A stretch of DNA of 64,000 nucleotides from Coprobacillus cateniformis. GTDB taxonomy: Bacteria; Bacillota_I; Bacilli_A; Erysipelotrichales; Coprobacillaceae. The position numbers and the translations under genes are program-made. Below the pieces are notes generated by a model. It did no database searches. It was not told the origin of the DNA and saw nothing but the letters and a program-made list of their open reading frames with translations. Shown one piece after another: positions 53,876 to 62,516 of this stretch (position 1 is the stretch's first letter; each line of letters starts with the position of its first letter). The stretch spans positions 1,146,090 to 1,210,089 of the forward strand of contig NZ_WSNW01000001.1 in assembly GCF_009767585.1 (NCBI RefSeq). The letters are read 5' to 3'.

Positions 53876-54618
53876 TGTATCGTTTATATAAGAAAAATGA
53901 ATTAAATTTCTCATTGGTTTGGATTATTTCCTATGTTGTTTTGTTTAGTGTTGCTGACAGCTTTTCTGCTTCGCTTGGCACTGAAAAAATAATTGCTGCA
54001 CCCGTTGCTATAGTTTTTACATTGCTTCTTTTAGTTTTTGTGAGTAAACACAACTTAAAAGAAAAATACGGTCTGTGTTCTTTTAATGGAAGCCTTAGAA
54101 ATTTCTTATATTTTACTCCGCTACTTCTAATTATGAGTATTAACCTATGGAATGGCGTTACGATGAAGCTGTCTGTTTTAGAAACTGTGTTATATATTTT
54201 AAGTATGCTCTGCGTTGGATTCATTGAAGAAATTATTTTTCGTGGATTTCTGTTCAAAGCATTATACAATGACAATGTAAAGTTGGCGATTGTTATCTCA
54301 AGTGTTACTTTTGGAATTGGACATATTGTAAACTTACTGAACGGAAAAGATTTAATACCTACACTCTTACAAGTTTGTTATGCAATCGCAATAGGTTTTC
54401 TTTTTACAATTATTTTTTACAAAGGAAAGAGCCTTTTACCGTGTATTATTGCACATAGTTTTGTAAATTCTTCGAGCGTTTTTGCTGTTGAAAATTCTTC
54501 AATGAAGTTTCATATTATTTCAAGTGCAGTATTATGTATTATTAGCTTAAGTTACGCACTGTGGATATTGAAAAAAACAAAACAATTTGATGAATATGAA
54601 AATAATGATAGGCGGTGA
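53875..54618 (+). CDS. CPBP-family intramembrane metalloprotease
   Basis: The 247-aa membrane protein has the motifs of CPBP/Abi-type proteases: EEIIFRGFLFK (two glutamates and Arg) and FGIGHIVNLL with a zinc-ligand His, then a second His in IAHSFVN. Such proteins act in bacteriocin self-immunity or membrane-protein processing. With TetR it forms the element's only evident cargo. Confidence 0.88.
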   Translation: MYRLYKKNELNFSLVWIISYVVLFSVADSFSASLGTEKIIAAPVAIVFTLLLLVFVSKHNLKEKYGLCSFNGSLRNFLYFTPLLLIMSINLWNGVTMKLSVLETVLYILSMLCVGFIEEIIFRGFLFKALYNDNVKLAIVISSVTFGIGHIVNLLNGKDLIPTLLQVCYAIAIGFLFTIIFYKGKSLLPCIIAHSFVNSSSVFAVENSSMKFHIISSAVLCIISLSYALWILKKTKQFDEYENNDRR

Positions 54619-54627
54619 TGATATTAT

Positions 54628-54801
54628 ATGCCAACTATTATTTCAGAATGGATATATTGCCCTGTATGCGGCAATAAAACCCGTACTATGATACGGGAAG
54701 ATACGGAATTAAAAAACTTTCCTCTCTACTGTCCGAAATGTAAGCAGGAAACAATCATCAATGTTCAGGATATGAAAATTACACTTGCAGACAGTAAATA
54801 A
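54628..54801 (+). CDS. Cysteine-rich KTR protein, 57 aa
   Basis: A short zinc-ribbon protein starts MPTIISEWIYCPVCGNKTRTMIRED and has the second pair in LYCPKCKQETIINV, giving CPxC and CPKC pairs. It matches the cysteine-rich KTR family commonly carried by clostridial mobile elements next to TetR or antibiotic-resistance genes. Function unknown. Confidence 0.85.
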   Translation: MPTIISEWIYCPVCGNKTRTMIREDTELKNFPLYCPKCKQETIINVQDMKITLADSK

Positions 54802-54852
54802 TTATGTATACCGCCGCTATGGATAACACCATACACGGCGGTTTTTGAATGC

Positions 54853-56289
54853 CTATCGGCTATCTCTGTCAAAGGATTTCTTACGCTGTCTTTGGGGCGG
54901 TTTCTGCTTATTGCGTTCCTGTATCTCACGCAGATGTTTTAACACGCTTTGCTTTTCGGGCGGTCTGTACTGTGCCTTAGCGGTGGCTGTCGGTTTCCTG
55001 CTGACTTGACGTTCCCATTCGGCAAGGTCACGGTTATATTGTTCTACAACACTTTCCATTTCTCGGAAAGTACGCATAAACGCCTGCACATCGGGATAAC
55101 CGTCCTCTTTCAGAATATCGGGCAGCTTATCCAGCTTAACGGAGATTTTCTTTTCCGTCTGCTGTATCTGCTCGGTAATCGTTTTACGCTCTTTGCCCTT
55201 GAAAATCCCTTTTGTATCGGCAAGCTGCGCTCTCAGTTTTGGAAGAATATCGTCTTGTAAATGACGGATTTCCTTTGCCCCCTCATGCGCTTTTATCATC
55301 AGGCTTCGCATATGGCAGAACTCTGCCATATCAATATCAAGTGTAGGCTTGGGCGGCATATCCTTTTCCCTGATAAGGCTTTGCAGAAAATCTTTTGCCT
55401 TTGCCACAATCCCACGGAACAGATTAGGTAACCAGCCTTTGCTCATGATTGACTGACTTGCTTTTTCGTGTATCTCGGTCTGCTTGACTTCTAAAATCTT
55501 TGCTTCGGAAATACCCGATAACAACGCCATATCCGCTGTCCTGTTCCATTCCTGCCTTGCGGTGTTATCCGCTTCAATCTCGGCGGCTTTGGGATTGTTC
55601 TTACCGATTTTCTTGGTGGGAAGATAAACGCTGTTCTTATCAAACACCTTTAACTGCTGTTCGGGATCGGAGATATGCCGATTGATAAGGTCGGTGTAAA
55701 TCTCTTTTACCTCCCGAAGAAAAGGCTCATTTTTGAATTTATCATCTTTCACGGTAAAGAGGTGGCTTTCGTAAACCTCGCCCTTTTTTATGACGGTACA
55801 GCCTTTTCGTATCTGTCCGTCCTCCCCTGTGATTTCTTTCTTGGTGCGTACCCTTTTGCCTGTTTCATCATAGAACACGCTGCGTGTGGCTCTCTTGATG
55901 TCAGGTTCAGGAAGCAGTTTTCTTTCGCTGAAGATAAGGTGGATATGATAGTTTGTCTTGCGTTTGTTGTGGTGGAGGGCTGACACGCACTCCACACCAT
56001 ACCGCCTGTGGAACTCCTCCGTAAAATCTTCAAGGACTTCCTGCGGCTCGTATCTTGTATATACTTCAGGCAGGGCGATAATTAATTCCCTTGCTTCAAT
56101 ACATTTGCCCTCTGTACCGCTTCGCTTAAATTCCTGCTGGCTTTCCCTTGCAAGGTTACTCCCAAATTCATTGTCAGCGGTGCGGTAGGTGGCATAGAGA
56201 TTTTCCTGTCTTGCGTGGCTTGTGATATAGGATATTCTTCCCTTGACATTGGGTAGCTTCGACATCTGTATAAATGAATGTCTTGCCAT
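54853..56289 (-). CDS. MobA/MobL-family relaxase
   Basis: The ATG at 56289 follows AAAGGAG. The 478-aa relaxase has the N-terminal MARHSFIQMSKLPNVKGRISYI, the HxH metal site in HHNKRKTNYHIHLIFSERKLL, and a long coiled C-terminus with a basic tail (ERNKQKPPQRQRKKSF). It nicks oriT in the adjacent hairpin region. The gene points away from oriT, as is usual. Confidence 0.92.
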   Translation of the reverse strand: MARHSFIQMSKLPNVKGRISYITSHARQENLYATYRTADNEFGSNLARESQQEFKRSGTEGKCIEARELIIALPEVYTRYEPQEVLEDFTEEFHRRYGVECVSALHHNKRKTNYHIHLIFSERKLLPEPDIKRATRSVFYDETGKRVRTKKEITGEDGQIRKGCTVIKKGEVYESHLFTVKDDKFKNEPFLREVKEIYTDLINRHISDPEQQLKVFDKNSVYLPTKKIGKNNPKAAEIEADNTARQEWNRTADMALLSGISEAKILEVKQTEIHEKASQSIMSKGWLPNLFRGIVAKAKDFLQSLIREKDMPPKPTLDIDMAEFCHMRSLMIKAHEGAKEIRHLQDDILPKLRAQLADTKGIFKGKERKTITEQIQQTEKKISVKLDKLPDILKEDGYPDVQAFMRTFREMESVVEQYNRDLAEWERQVSRKPTATAKAQYRPPEKQSVLKHLREIQERNKQKPPQRQRKKSFDRDSR

Positions 56290-56324
56290 ATACTCCTTTC
56301 TCCCGTGACGGGCATACTCTTTTT

Positions 56325-56490
56325 GCAACCGAGAAATCGGTTGCCGCTGTTTCGGCGGCGTAAGCAGACGGACAGCGAAGAAAACAGTGTGCTGTTTTCT
56401 TCTGTATCATAGCGGCGGTGCATTGTCCGAAGCTGTGATACAGTGCCCCCTGCAAGGGCGAAATACCCAGAGTACAAATCGAAGATTTGT
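56325..56490. other. oriT-like hairpin cluster of the mobilizable element
   Basis: Three strong inverted repeats lie just upstream of the relaxase: GCAACCGA/TCGGTTGC (56325-56344), GAAGAAAACAG/CTGTTTTCTTC with a 4-nt loop (56377-56402), and ACAAATC/GATTTGT (56474-56490). A CTGTATCA/TGATACAG pair (56402-56441 area) encloses the GC-rich middle. This is the standard place and look of a MobA/MobL oriT. Confidence 0.7.
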
Positions 56491-56536
56491 GCGAGGGGTG
56501 TATTTCGCTCTCAAACGCTGGGGGCTTGGAGAACAG

Positions 56537-56752
56537 TTATTCTACTTTGCGGACATCGTTTTCATTGAGCAGGTTTCTTCCCTGATTGACACTCATAAAT
56601 CGCTCTAAAGTATCCCTGCGGATAATCGCTTTTCTGCCGACCTTGAGGACGGGAAGTTTGCCCCAGTCTACCAACTTACGCATTGTATTTCTTCCGATAC
56701 CCGTACATTCTGCTGCTTCTTCTATGGTTAAACCCATTTTGATGTTGCTCAT
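56537..56752 (-). CDS. Excisionase-type helix-turn-helix protein
   Basis: A 71-aa winged-helix protein (GLTIEEAAECTGIGRNTMRKLVDWG, then LKVGRKAIIRRDTLERFM), the Tn916-Xis/excisionase layout. It is divergent from the repressor gene through a promoter region with three TTTTGCAAC sites. It probably works with the integrase at 57707. Confidence 0.85.
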   Translation of the reverse strand: MSNIKMGLTIEEAAECTGIGRNTMRKLVDWGKLPVLKVGRKAIIRRDTLERFMSVNQGRNLLNENDVRKVE

Positions 56753-56779
56753 TTTATCAACATCCTTTCAAAATACGCA

Positions 56780-56909
56780 TTTTGCAACTGTGTATCTGTA
56801 ATTATACTTGTTTTGCTATCTCTTGTCAACTTGTTTTGCAACTTATTAAGAAATATTTTTGCCTATTATTAAATTTATGGTTGCAAAATAAGTTTTTCTA
56901 TGATATACT
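56780..56909. promoter_or_regulatory. Divergent promoter with three TTTTGCAAC operators
   Basis: TTTTGCAAC occurs at 56780-56788 and 56834-56842, and inverted (GTTGCAAAA) at 56880-56888. The last overlaps a -35 TTGCAA that pairs with TATACT at 56904-56909 (17-bp spacer) for the repressor gene. This suggests autoregulation. Confidence 0.7.
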
Positions 56910-56932
56910 ATCAGCAATAGGAGGTGAAAACC

Positions 56933-57619
56933 TTGAAAAAAGAAATTACATTCACCGCAAAACAGGTCGGTGAACGAGTGAAAGAACGCCGAACAGAATT
57001 AAACTTAACAATGCCCGAACTTGGTAAGCGTGTCGGGGTAAACAAATCTACTATTCAGAGATATGAAGCGGACGGAGTAGACCCGAAGCGTACAATGATT
57101 ATCAATGGACTGGCAGAGGCACTCCTGACCACTCCCGAATGGCTGACAGGACTTTCCGAAGATAAGGAATATGATAGCCGCACTTTATGTGCAAGGGATA
57201 TGGAGGAACATATCAAAAAATATCTTGATACGGTTTCTTCTGTGGTAAAGGGAGAACCGCACCAACAGCTGCTCACGACATTCCTCGGAAAGATGATTGA
57301 CCTCTATACGGTTATGGCTTATCACTTTGCAGACGCAACGGCTGAAGTTGACCGTGTAGCGGAGGACGAAGGCTTAAAGCAGTCCTTACGCCGCTATGCG
57401 ATTGAGTCAAGGGCAATTATGGAAAGAGTTTACCGTAAAGAAATGGAACTTCCTATCGAGGATATGAAGCAGTTTTTAGATGGGATTTTACATATCTACG
57501 ATGAGGGACGCACCGCTGTAAAGATGGGCGACCTGTTCGGGATAGTGACAGCAGCTGAAGAAAGGGTTGCTGAAAAAGAAAAATTCCGTGGCTCTTTGAC
57601 AAGTGAAAACGATGACTGA
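56933..57619 (+). CDS. XRE-family repressor of the mobilizable element
   Basis: The N-terminal HTH (VGERVKERRTELNLTMPELGKRVGVNKSTIQRYEADGV) is of the XRE/Cro type, with a helical C-terminal domain of about 150 residues. The TTG at 56933 has an AGGAGG site 8 bp upstream, better than the GTG at 56924 that overlaps it. It probably binds the TTTTGCAAC sites and controls excision. Confidence 0.85.
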   Translation: MKKEITFTAKQVGERVKERRTELNLTMPELGKRVGVNKSTIQRYEADGVDPKRTMIINGLAEALLTTPEWLTGLSEDKEYDSRTLCARDMEEHIKKYLDTVSSVVKGEPHQQLLTTFLGKMIDLYTVMAYHFADATAEVDRVAEDEGLKQSLRRYAIESRAIMERVYRKEMELPIEDMKQFLDGILHIYDEGRTAVKMGDLFGIVTAAEERVAEKEKFRGSLTSENDD

Positions 57620-57706
57620 CACTCATCGGCATAAGTAACCTTATTACTTTACGCACACCATATGTCACAGTCCCGATTGCCACGGATAGAAAGGGGAAAT
57701 TTATCT

Positions 57707-59005
57707 ATGGCAAAAGGTTCTGTAAGAAAAAAAGGTAAAAAGTGGTACGCACGCTTCTACATCGAAGATGAAAGCGGCAGAAAAGTACAGAAAGAGTTTG
57801 TGGGAACAGAAAGCAAGTCTGAAACAGAAGCCCTGCTCAGAAAAGCAATCGCTGACTATGAGGAAAAGAAATTCGTTGCGAAGTCTGAAAACATCACGGT
57901 TGGTATGCTGCTCGATCTGTGGGTGGAGGAAGAACTGAAACCCGGCAATCTCAGCAATGGTACGGTAATGTCCTATCAAGGAACGGTCAACCGTATCAAA
58001 CAGCACCCGATAGGAAACCGAAAGCTGAAAACCGTAACCGCCGACCATTTACAGGCGTATATAGACTTTCTCAGCTTTGGAGGCACAAATCCTGACGGTA
58101 CAACTGCAAAGGCACTCAGCAAAGGGTATCTCCGATTGTTTTCGGCTGTTTTACAAGGGGCGTTCCGTTTTGCAGTATTCCCGAAAAGGCTGATAACCTT
58201 TAACCCGATGCAGTATGTGGTATGGCGAGGAAAGAAAGAAGAATACGAGCTGTTCTCTTACGAGGATGGGGAAACAACTTCCACACCAACGCTCAGCTAT
58301 GACCAGTATCAGAGGTTAGAGGACTTCCTGAAAAAGAAAAACAATCCTGCACTTCTTCCTATACAGATAGCCTATTATACAGGCTTGCGTATTGGAGAGG
58401 TCTGTGGTCTGACTTGGCAGGACATCAACCTTGAAGAACAATATCTGACAGTACGCCGCAGTATGCGTTACAACGGGGCAAGGCACAAAACAGAAATAGG
58501 GGCAACAAAGCGTAAAAAAATCCGCACAGTTGACTTTTGCGATACGCTTGCCGCAATCCTGAAAACTGCGAAAGCAGAACAGCATAAAAACCGTTTCCGA
58601 TACGGGGAACTGTACAGTCTTAATTACTATTTGGAGGTCAAAGAAAAAGACCGCACCTATTATGAGGTTTACAGTCTGCCGAGGGCGGAGGAAGTCCCAG
58701 AGGGGTACAAGGAATTATCCTTTGTCTGCCTTAGACCTGACGGGGCATTTGAAGCACCGAGTACGGTGGGGATTATGTGCAGGACAGCGAGAAAAAAGTT
58801 GGAGGGATTGGAGGATTTCCACTTCCATATGCTCAGACACACCTATACAAGCAATCTGCTTTCAAACGGTGCAGCACCTAAAGATGTGCAGGAACTACTC
58901 GGACACACTGATGTTAGTACCACAATGAACATTTACGCTCACGCTACAAGGGAAGCGAAGCGTACTTCCGCAAGACTACTGGATAAGGTAATCGGCGGAG
59001 CATAA
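57707..59005 (+). CDS. Tyrosine integrase of the mobilizable element
   Basis: The 432-aa integrase has an N-terminal arm-binding motif (GSVRKKGKKWYARFYIEDESG), the catalytic Arg in YYTGLRIGEVCGL, the HxxR in FHMLRHTYTSNLL and the Tyr in VSTTMNIYAH. It is a little longer than Tn916 Int because of an insert between the Arg and the HxxR box. The start at 57707 is preferred; an ATG at 57662 is possible. It integrates the element at GATAAAyTGGAATTTG. Confidence 0.92.
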   Translation: MAKGSVRKKGKKWYARFYIEDESGRKVQKEFVGTESKSETEALLRKAIADYEEKKFVAKSENITVGMLLDLWVEEELKPGNLSNGTVMSYQGTVNRIKQHPIGNRKLKTVTADHLQAYIDFLSFGGTNPDGTTAKALSKGYLRLFSAVLQGAFRFAVFPKRLITFNPMQYVVWRGKKEEYELFSYEDGETTSTPTLSYDQYQRLEDFLKKKNNPALLPIQIAYYTGLRIGEVCGLTWQDINLEEQYLTVRRSMRYNGARHKTEIGATKRKKIRTVDFCDTLAAILKTAKAEQHKNRFRYGELYSLNYYLEVKEKDRTYYEVYSLPRAEEVPEGYKELSFVCLRPDGAFEAPSTVGIMCRTARKKLEGLEDFHFHMLRHTYTSNLLSNGAAPKDVQELLGHTDVSTTMNIYAHATREAKRTSARLLDKVIGGA

Positions 59006-59009
59006 AAAA

Positions 59010-59049
59010 TTTCCCTTGTTTCGGCTCATAAGGGCAAAAACAAGGGAAA
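59010..59049 (+). terminator. Terminator of the integrase gene
   Basis: TTTCCCTTGTTT (59010-59021) pairs with AAACAAGGGAAA (59038-59049). The right arm resembles sequence near the left end of the element, so the structure may double as a recombinase site. Confidence 0.65.
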
Positions 59050-59117
59050 ATACATAAGGTTTGAATATTTAATAGGCGATATGCCTTGAAAACACAGGGT
59101 TTACAGAGGATTGAATA

Positions 59118-59625
59118 GATAAATTGGAATTTGTTTATAACTTTCTAATCGGAAAAAACATATAATTTTTCCCTGTCTGCGGACAAGTAAAATCATGAAC
59201 TGCACCCACCAATGGAATAGCATTATCTTCCAGATATTTTATCGCCTTTGAAAAGGTATCGTCACTTTCACATTCCACATAAATATATTCATAACCAGGA
59301 ATAATCCATTTTGTCCAACCGTTGGGGGCTTCTGCGTCATCACTACATTCTACTCCGGCAAGATAAAGTCCTTTGTTGAAGTCCTCCCATGGATTAAATG
59401 AATGAGAAAAATCAGACATTGCTCCCCATATTCCACCTATATTTCCGTTTTCATCTTTCTTTGCTAAATGTTGAACTTCTTCAAAATGGGAATTTGCCTC
59501 GTCCCATAATTTTTGAATAAATCCTGCTCCATCTAATGATGAACCCTCTTTCCCTATTACAACAAAGGACTCTTTTTCACATCTTTCAATTTTCATTTTT
59601 TACCTCCATCAAATTCCAATTTATC
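59118..59625. repeat. Inverted 16-nt copies flanking the GyrI-like gene
   Basis: GATAAATTGGAATTTG at 59118-59133 and its exact inverse at 59610-59625 flank one small gene. The same sequence, with one change, is the left boundary of the mobilizable element at 52521-52536. So the site occurs three times, twice direct and once inverted. Confidence 0.7.
59135..59596 (-). CDS. GyrI-like small-molecule-binding protein
   Basis: The 153-aa protein (MKIERCEKESFVVIGKEGSS at the start; FNKGLYLAGVEC; FPIRKL at the end) has the two-fold SHS2/GyrI pattern of AraC effector-binding domains, which bind hydrophobic cations or macrolides. It stands alone with no DNA-binding domain. It is enclosed by the inverted 16-nt repeats. 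Its 5' copy lies directly before the ribosome site. Confidence 0.8.
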   Translation of the reverse strand: MKIERCEKESFVVIGKEGSSLDGAGFIQKLWDEANSHFEEVQHLAKKDENGNIGGIWGAMSDFSHSFNPWEDFNKGLYLAGVECSDDAEAPNGWTKWIIPGYEYIYVECESDDTFSKAIKYLEDNAIPLVGAVHDFTCPQTGKNYMFFPIRKL

Positions 59626-59684
59626 TTTCTATTAAATTTATTATACAATTCATGTTTATCAATAACAATCATTTTCAAATTTAT

Positions 59685-59764
59685 TGACATCCAAATTGGG
59701 CGAACTCTTAATCAAAAAAGACCATATATCATGCATGACATCCATCTGTTTTAGATGACATCCA
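59685..59764 (+). repeat. Three direct TGACATCCA repeats
   Basis: TGACATCCA occurs at 59685-59693, 59736-59744 and 59756-59764; the first and third extend to TGACATCCAAATTG. The spacing is 51 and 20 bp. They lie beside the tmRNA fragment and may be recombinase or regulator sites. Confidence 0.5.
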
Positions 59765-59780
59765 AATTGAGCATTAAATT

Positions 59781-59812
59781 TGGTGGAGGCGAGGGGAATC
59801 AAACCCCTGTCC
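59781..59812 (-). other. ssrA: tmRNA (ssrA) 3'-end fragment, attachment site
   Basis: The minus strand reads GGACAGGGGTTTGATTCCCC followed by TCGCCTCCACCA, the T arm, acceptor strand and encoded CCA of tmRNA. The sequence before it is not tmRNA, so this is only the 3' piece. Many integrases use the ssrA 3' end as attB; the true gene is rebuilt at one end and this piece is left at the other. The adjacent integrase lies to the right, so this is the distal attachment site of that element, and intact ssrA should lie beyond the window. Confidence 0.85.
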
Positions 59813-60467
59813 AAAAAATATCCACATCTTTTATAAAGATATGGATATTATTACAATTCAAAAATGATAAAATGCTATTAATTAAAACTTTAATTTTTAA
59901 CTGTATAATAATTTTCTTATCTGTGATTTCTTCCGTTATTAATCACAATATTCTTCATTTATATTTAAAAAATATCATATTCATTCTCTAATTTTTCACG
60001 GAAAATTCACGACATTTTTACGAAAAAATCAATTTTCACGGCAAAATCAATGATTTTTATCTACAATGTGTATGATACTTATACATTGTAAAAAGCATTG
60101 ATTGTATGGTATAAATTTCGATTATTTAAGTGTTATATAATGCTCACATGAGGTTGTAATTACTTATTTCTTTGTTTCATGTGAGGAACGAAATCGTCCA
60201 CTCACGACTTAATTCCATTTTGTAAATTTTATCGCCTATGAATGGGCTTTTATTCAACCTCTTTACACCATTCCCACTTGTTTCGTGAAAGTAAAAATGA
60301 GGTTTGGTGTAAAAATTGGTGTAAATGGTGTATGTCCTTATTTAGTTTTTGGTTTTATATCATTGCTATAAGTCCTGTGCTTCATTCTACCACTTTCTCG
60401 TCATAAAGTAAAGAAAGCACACCCCGCATCTCTACGGCATATGCTCTCTTTCTGATTCTCTGACTAT
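59813..60467. other. Gene-free attachment region with integrase arm-type repeats
   Basis: No gene is visible. GGTGTA-type repeats (TTGGTGTAAA at 60304-60313 and 60316-60325, TGGTGTA at 60326-60332) and an inverted copy (TTTACACCA at 60262-60270) lie near the integrase end. A second set of TTTTCACGG/TTCACGA-type repeats lies around 59993-60045, and a hairpin TACAATGT...ATACATTGTA near 60063-60091. This layout is typical of lambda-type integrase arm sites. Confidence 0.6.
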
Positions 60468-61700
60468 TTACTGATTAAATTGTAATTCCAATCCCTCAAA
60501 CTCTGACTTTCTTAATTCCTTTGTTACATCTGTATAGATGTTCAATGTAGTAGATACATCTTTGTGTCCGAGTGCGTCCTGAATGACTTTCACATTCACT
60601 CCGGCTTCACACATTCTTGTAGTAAATGTATGTCTGAGAGAATGACAGCTAAAGTGTGGAAGTAAAACCTCTGGATTTTCACTTTCCAGAAACTGCTTAT
60701 CATTACAATTTCTTATGATACGACGGATTGCTTTATTGAGGGTTGCTTGATGTTGCGGCTGACCAAAACGATTTACAAAAACAAAATCAGTGTATCCATC
60801 AACCGTAGCTTCACAATGCAGTCCGAGAAGTTCCTGCCTTTCTTTTTCCATTAAAAATGCTTCTTTCACAAATTCAAGCATAGGAACTTGTCTCATACCT
60901 GCCGGAGTTTTGGTTGTATTCACATTGAAATAGCAGCCTTTCTTGCTTCCTTCAGTTCTGTGGTCATAATAAACCAGTGTATGATTCACATCTATAATCC
61001 CTTCTTCTAAATCTATATCACACCACCTAAGTCCGGTTAGTTCTCCCACACGCAACCCTGTTCCAACCATAACCGCAAATATCGGATACCAGTACTGTGC
61101 TTCCGGTGTATTCTTCAGATACTCAAGAAAAAGTTCCTGCTCCGGTTTAGTTAATGCCCTGCGTTTTTCGGTCTTAAAGCAATGCGATTTCTTAAGTTCA
61201 CGCAAAACATTATCTGTTGGATTACTTCTGATATAATCATCATCTACCGCCATCTCAAAAACCTGATGAAGAACGGTATGTATGCTGTCAATCGTTGCGG
61301 GTTTCAGATGTCTATCATCAACAAGACTGTTATAATACCTCTTTATATCAGTCTTTTTTATAGACATTATGAATTGAGAACCAATCTGATTACGCACGAA
61401 TGTCTCGTACATATATTTGTAATTTTCAAAAGTATTATTCTTTATTCCACGTTTCAAATCTCTCCAAAGTTCATACATATCGTTAAGTGATGTATAGCGA
61501 GCTTCTGCCTTGATACCGTCTTTCTTGTCCTTGTCAATTTCATCTTCCTTATATCTTAAATCATCCAAGTTCCTTGCATAAATACAATGTCTTTTACGGT
61601 TCTCATCTGTCCATCGGAATTGATAAGTACCGTCTGGACGTTGCGATTCCCCTTTGCGGAGAACCTTTCTTGATTTATCTTTTCTTTTAGTATTTGCCAT
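60468..61700 (-). CDS. Tyrosine integrase of the ssrA-integrated element
   Basis: The 410-aa integrase starts with an arm-binding domain (RKVLRKGESQRPDGTYQFRWTDENRKRHC) and has Arg in GTGLRVGELTGL, HSLRHTFTTRM and Tyr in VSTTLNIYTDV. It resembles Tn1549/Tn916-type integrases. It lies 650 bp from the ssrA fragment and follows four excisionase-like genes in the same direction. Confidence 0.93.
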   Translation of the reverse strand: MANTKRKDKSRKVLRKGESQRPDGTYQFRWTDENRKRHCIYARNLDDLRYKEDEIDKDKKDGIKAEARYTSLNDMYELWRDLKRGIKNNTFENYKYMYETFVRNQIGSQFIMSIKKTDIKRYYNSLVDDRHLKPATIDSIHTVLHQVFEMAVDDDYIRSNPTDNVLRELKKSHCFKTEKRRALTKPEQELFLEYLKNTPEAQYWYPIFAVMVGTGLRVGELTGLRWCDIDLEEGIIDVNHTLVYYDHRTEGSKKGCYFNVNTTKTPAGMRQVPMLEFVKEAFLMEKERQELLGLHCEATVDGYTDFVFVNRFGQPQHQATLNKAIRRIIRNCNDKQFLESENPEVLLPHFSCHSLRHTFTTRMCEAGVNVKVIQDALGHKDVSTTLNIYTDVTKELRKSEFEGLELQFNQ

Positions 61701-61711
61701 TGTGTTACCTC

Positions 61712-61963
61712 CTACAATTCTGTGCTTGAGTCAATAAACTCCTCTAACTTCTCTCGTATAATTAAAAGCCTGTCGCTTCTTGCAATTCTGAAACTGCAAT
61801 CCTTATCCATCAATAATGCCTTTAATCTTCGCTCTCCAATACCTGAATAAGCAGCCGCTTCCTCGACCGTAAGACATTTCTTTTCCCAAATCGGTATATC
61901 CTCCGGTGGTTGCAATAGCTGTTGCTGATATTCATAAAGTTCAGAACCATCTATTTTATACAT
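61712..61963 (-). CDS. Excisionase-like protein 1
   Basis: An 83-aa protein with the Tn916-Xis type winged helix (IWEKKCLTVEEAAAYSGIGERRLKALLMDKDC, then FRIARSDRLLIIREKLEEFI). It is the closest to the integrase, 11 bp away, so it is the likeliest true excisionase. Confidence 0.85.
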   Translation of the reverse strand: MYKIDGSELYEYQQQLLQPPEDIPIWEKKCLTVEEAAAYSGIGERRLKALLMDKDCSFRIARSDRLLIIREKLEEFIDSSTEL

Positions 61964-61977
61964 CTACATTCCTCCCC

Positions 61978-62214
61978 TCAAATAGAACACATCTGGTCTA
62001 AATATTCTTCAAATTGTTTGCGTTTAATTAGAGTTCTTTTCCCAATTTTCAATGTAAATTGTTTTGCTTCCGGTTGCTTTGTAAGTTCTCGTATTGTTTC
62101 TCTACCAATGCCCGTATATACATACATTTCATCAATAGAAAGTGCTATCTTATGCCACAACGGAACGCTCTCGCTTTTACTGGAAAACCACTCATCACTC
62201 AATCTGTTCATCAT
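61978..62214 (-). CDS. Excisionase-like protein 2
   Basis: The start at 62214 follows GGGAGGTG. The product has the same winged-helix motif (PLWHKIALSIDEMYVYTGIGRETIRELTKQPEAK, then FTLKIGKRTLIKRKQFEEYL). It overlaps the next upstream gene by about 20 bp. Confidence 0.82.
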   Translation of the reverse strand: MMNRLSDEWFSSKSESVPLWHKIALSIDEMYVYTGIGRETIRELTKQPEAKQFTLKIGKRTLIKRKQFEEYLDQMCSI

Positions 62215-62425
62215 CTGCACCTCCCTTAAATTCCGATGTCTGAATAAATTTCTCGAATGCTTTTCTCTTGATAAATCTGCGATTACCCATCCACAATACA
62301 AATGGACAGGCATATAGATTTGTTATTTCAATCAGTTTTTTCTCACTGATTCCTGTATAAAAAGACGCTTCTCTTATGGTTAATATAGGCTTATGCTCTA
62401 ATGGCATTTCTTTTTTGCTTTGCAT
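62195..62425 (-). CDS. Excisionase-like protein 3
   Basis: A 76-aa winged-helix protein (LEHKPILTIREASFYTGISEKKLIEITNLYACP, then FVLWMGNRRFIKRKAFEKFI) of the same family. The recognition helix differs from its neighbours. Confidence 0.82.
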   Translation of the reverse strand: MQSKKEMPLEHKPILTIREASFYTGISEKKLIEITNLYACPFVLWMGNRRFIKRKAFEKFIQTSEFKGGADDEQIE

Positions 62426-62516
62426 TTCGTCCTCCTTGTATTGATGGCATCAGTATATTCATTTTTCTGCGATAAGCCCATTATGCAATCGGACTCATCG
62501 CAGATTTGACTTTTTA

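Larger units (their letters stand above)
52521..59133 (+). mobile_element. Mobilizable integrative element carrying TnpV, relaxase and integrase
   Basis: The element is bounded by a 16-nt direct repeat, GATAAA(C/T)TGGAATTTG, at 52521-52536 and 59118-59133. Inside are TnpV, a TetR-CPBP cargo, a KTR protein, a MobA/MobL relaxase with hairpin oriT, an excisionase, a repressor and an integrase. It has a clearly higher GC content and different codon use from its neighbours, pointing to recent transfer from another Firmicute lineage. Subterminal copies of an ATAAGGGCAAAA-N-CAAGGGAAA sequence occur at both ends (52685-52705, 59029-59049). It has no transfer channel and would need a helper such as the neighbouring ICE. 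Confidence 0.75.

Noticed and set aside
55788..56477. Several frames inside and upstream of the MobA/MobL relaxase
   Set aside because: They are shadow frames in a GC-richer gene and in the oriT hairpins; none has a ribosome site.
59781..59812. A complete tRNA gene
   Set aside because: Only the T arm and acceptor 3' strand are present; no D arm, anticodon arm or 5' acceptor strand follows, and the sequence is that of tmRNA.
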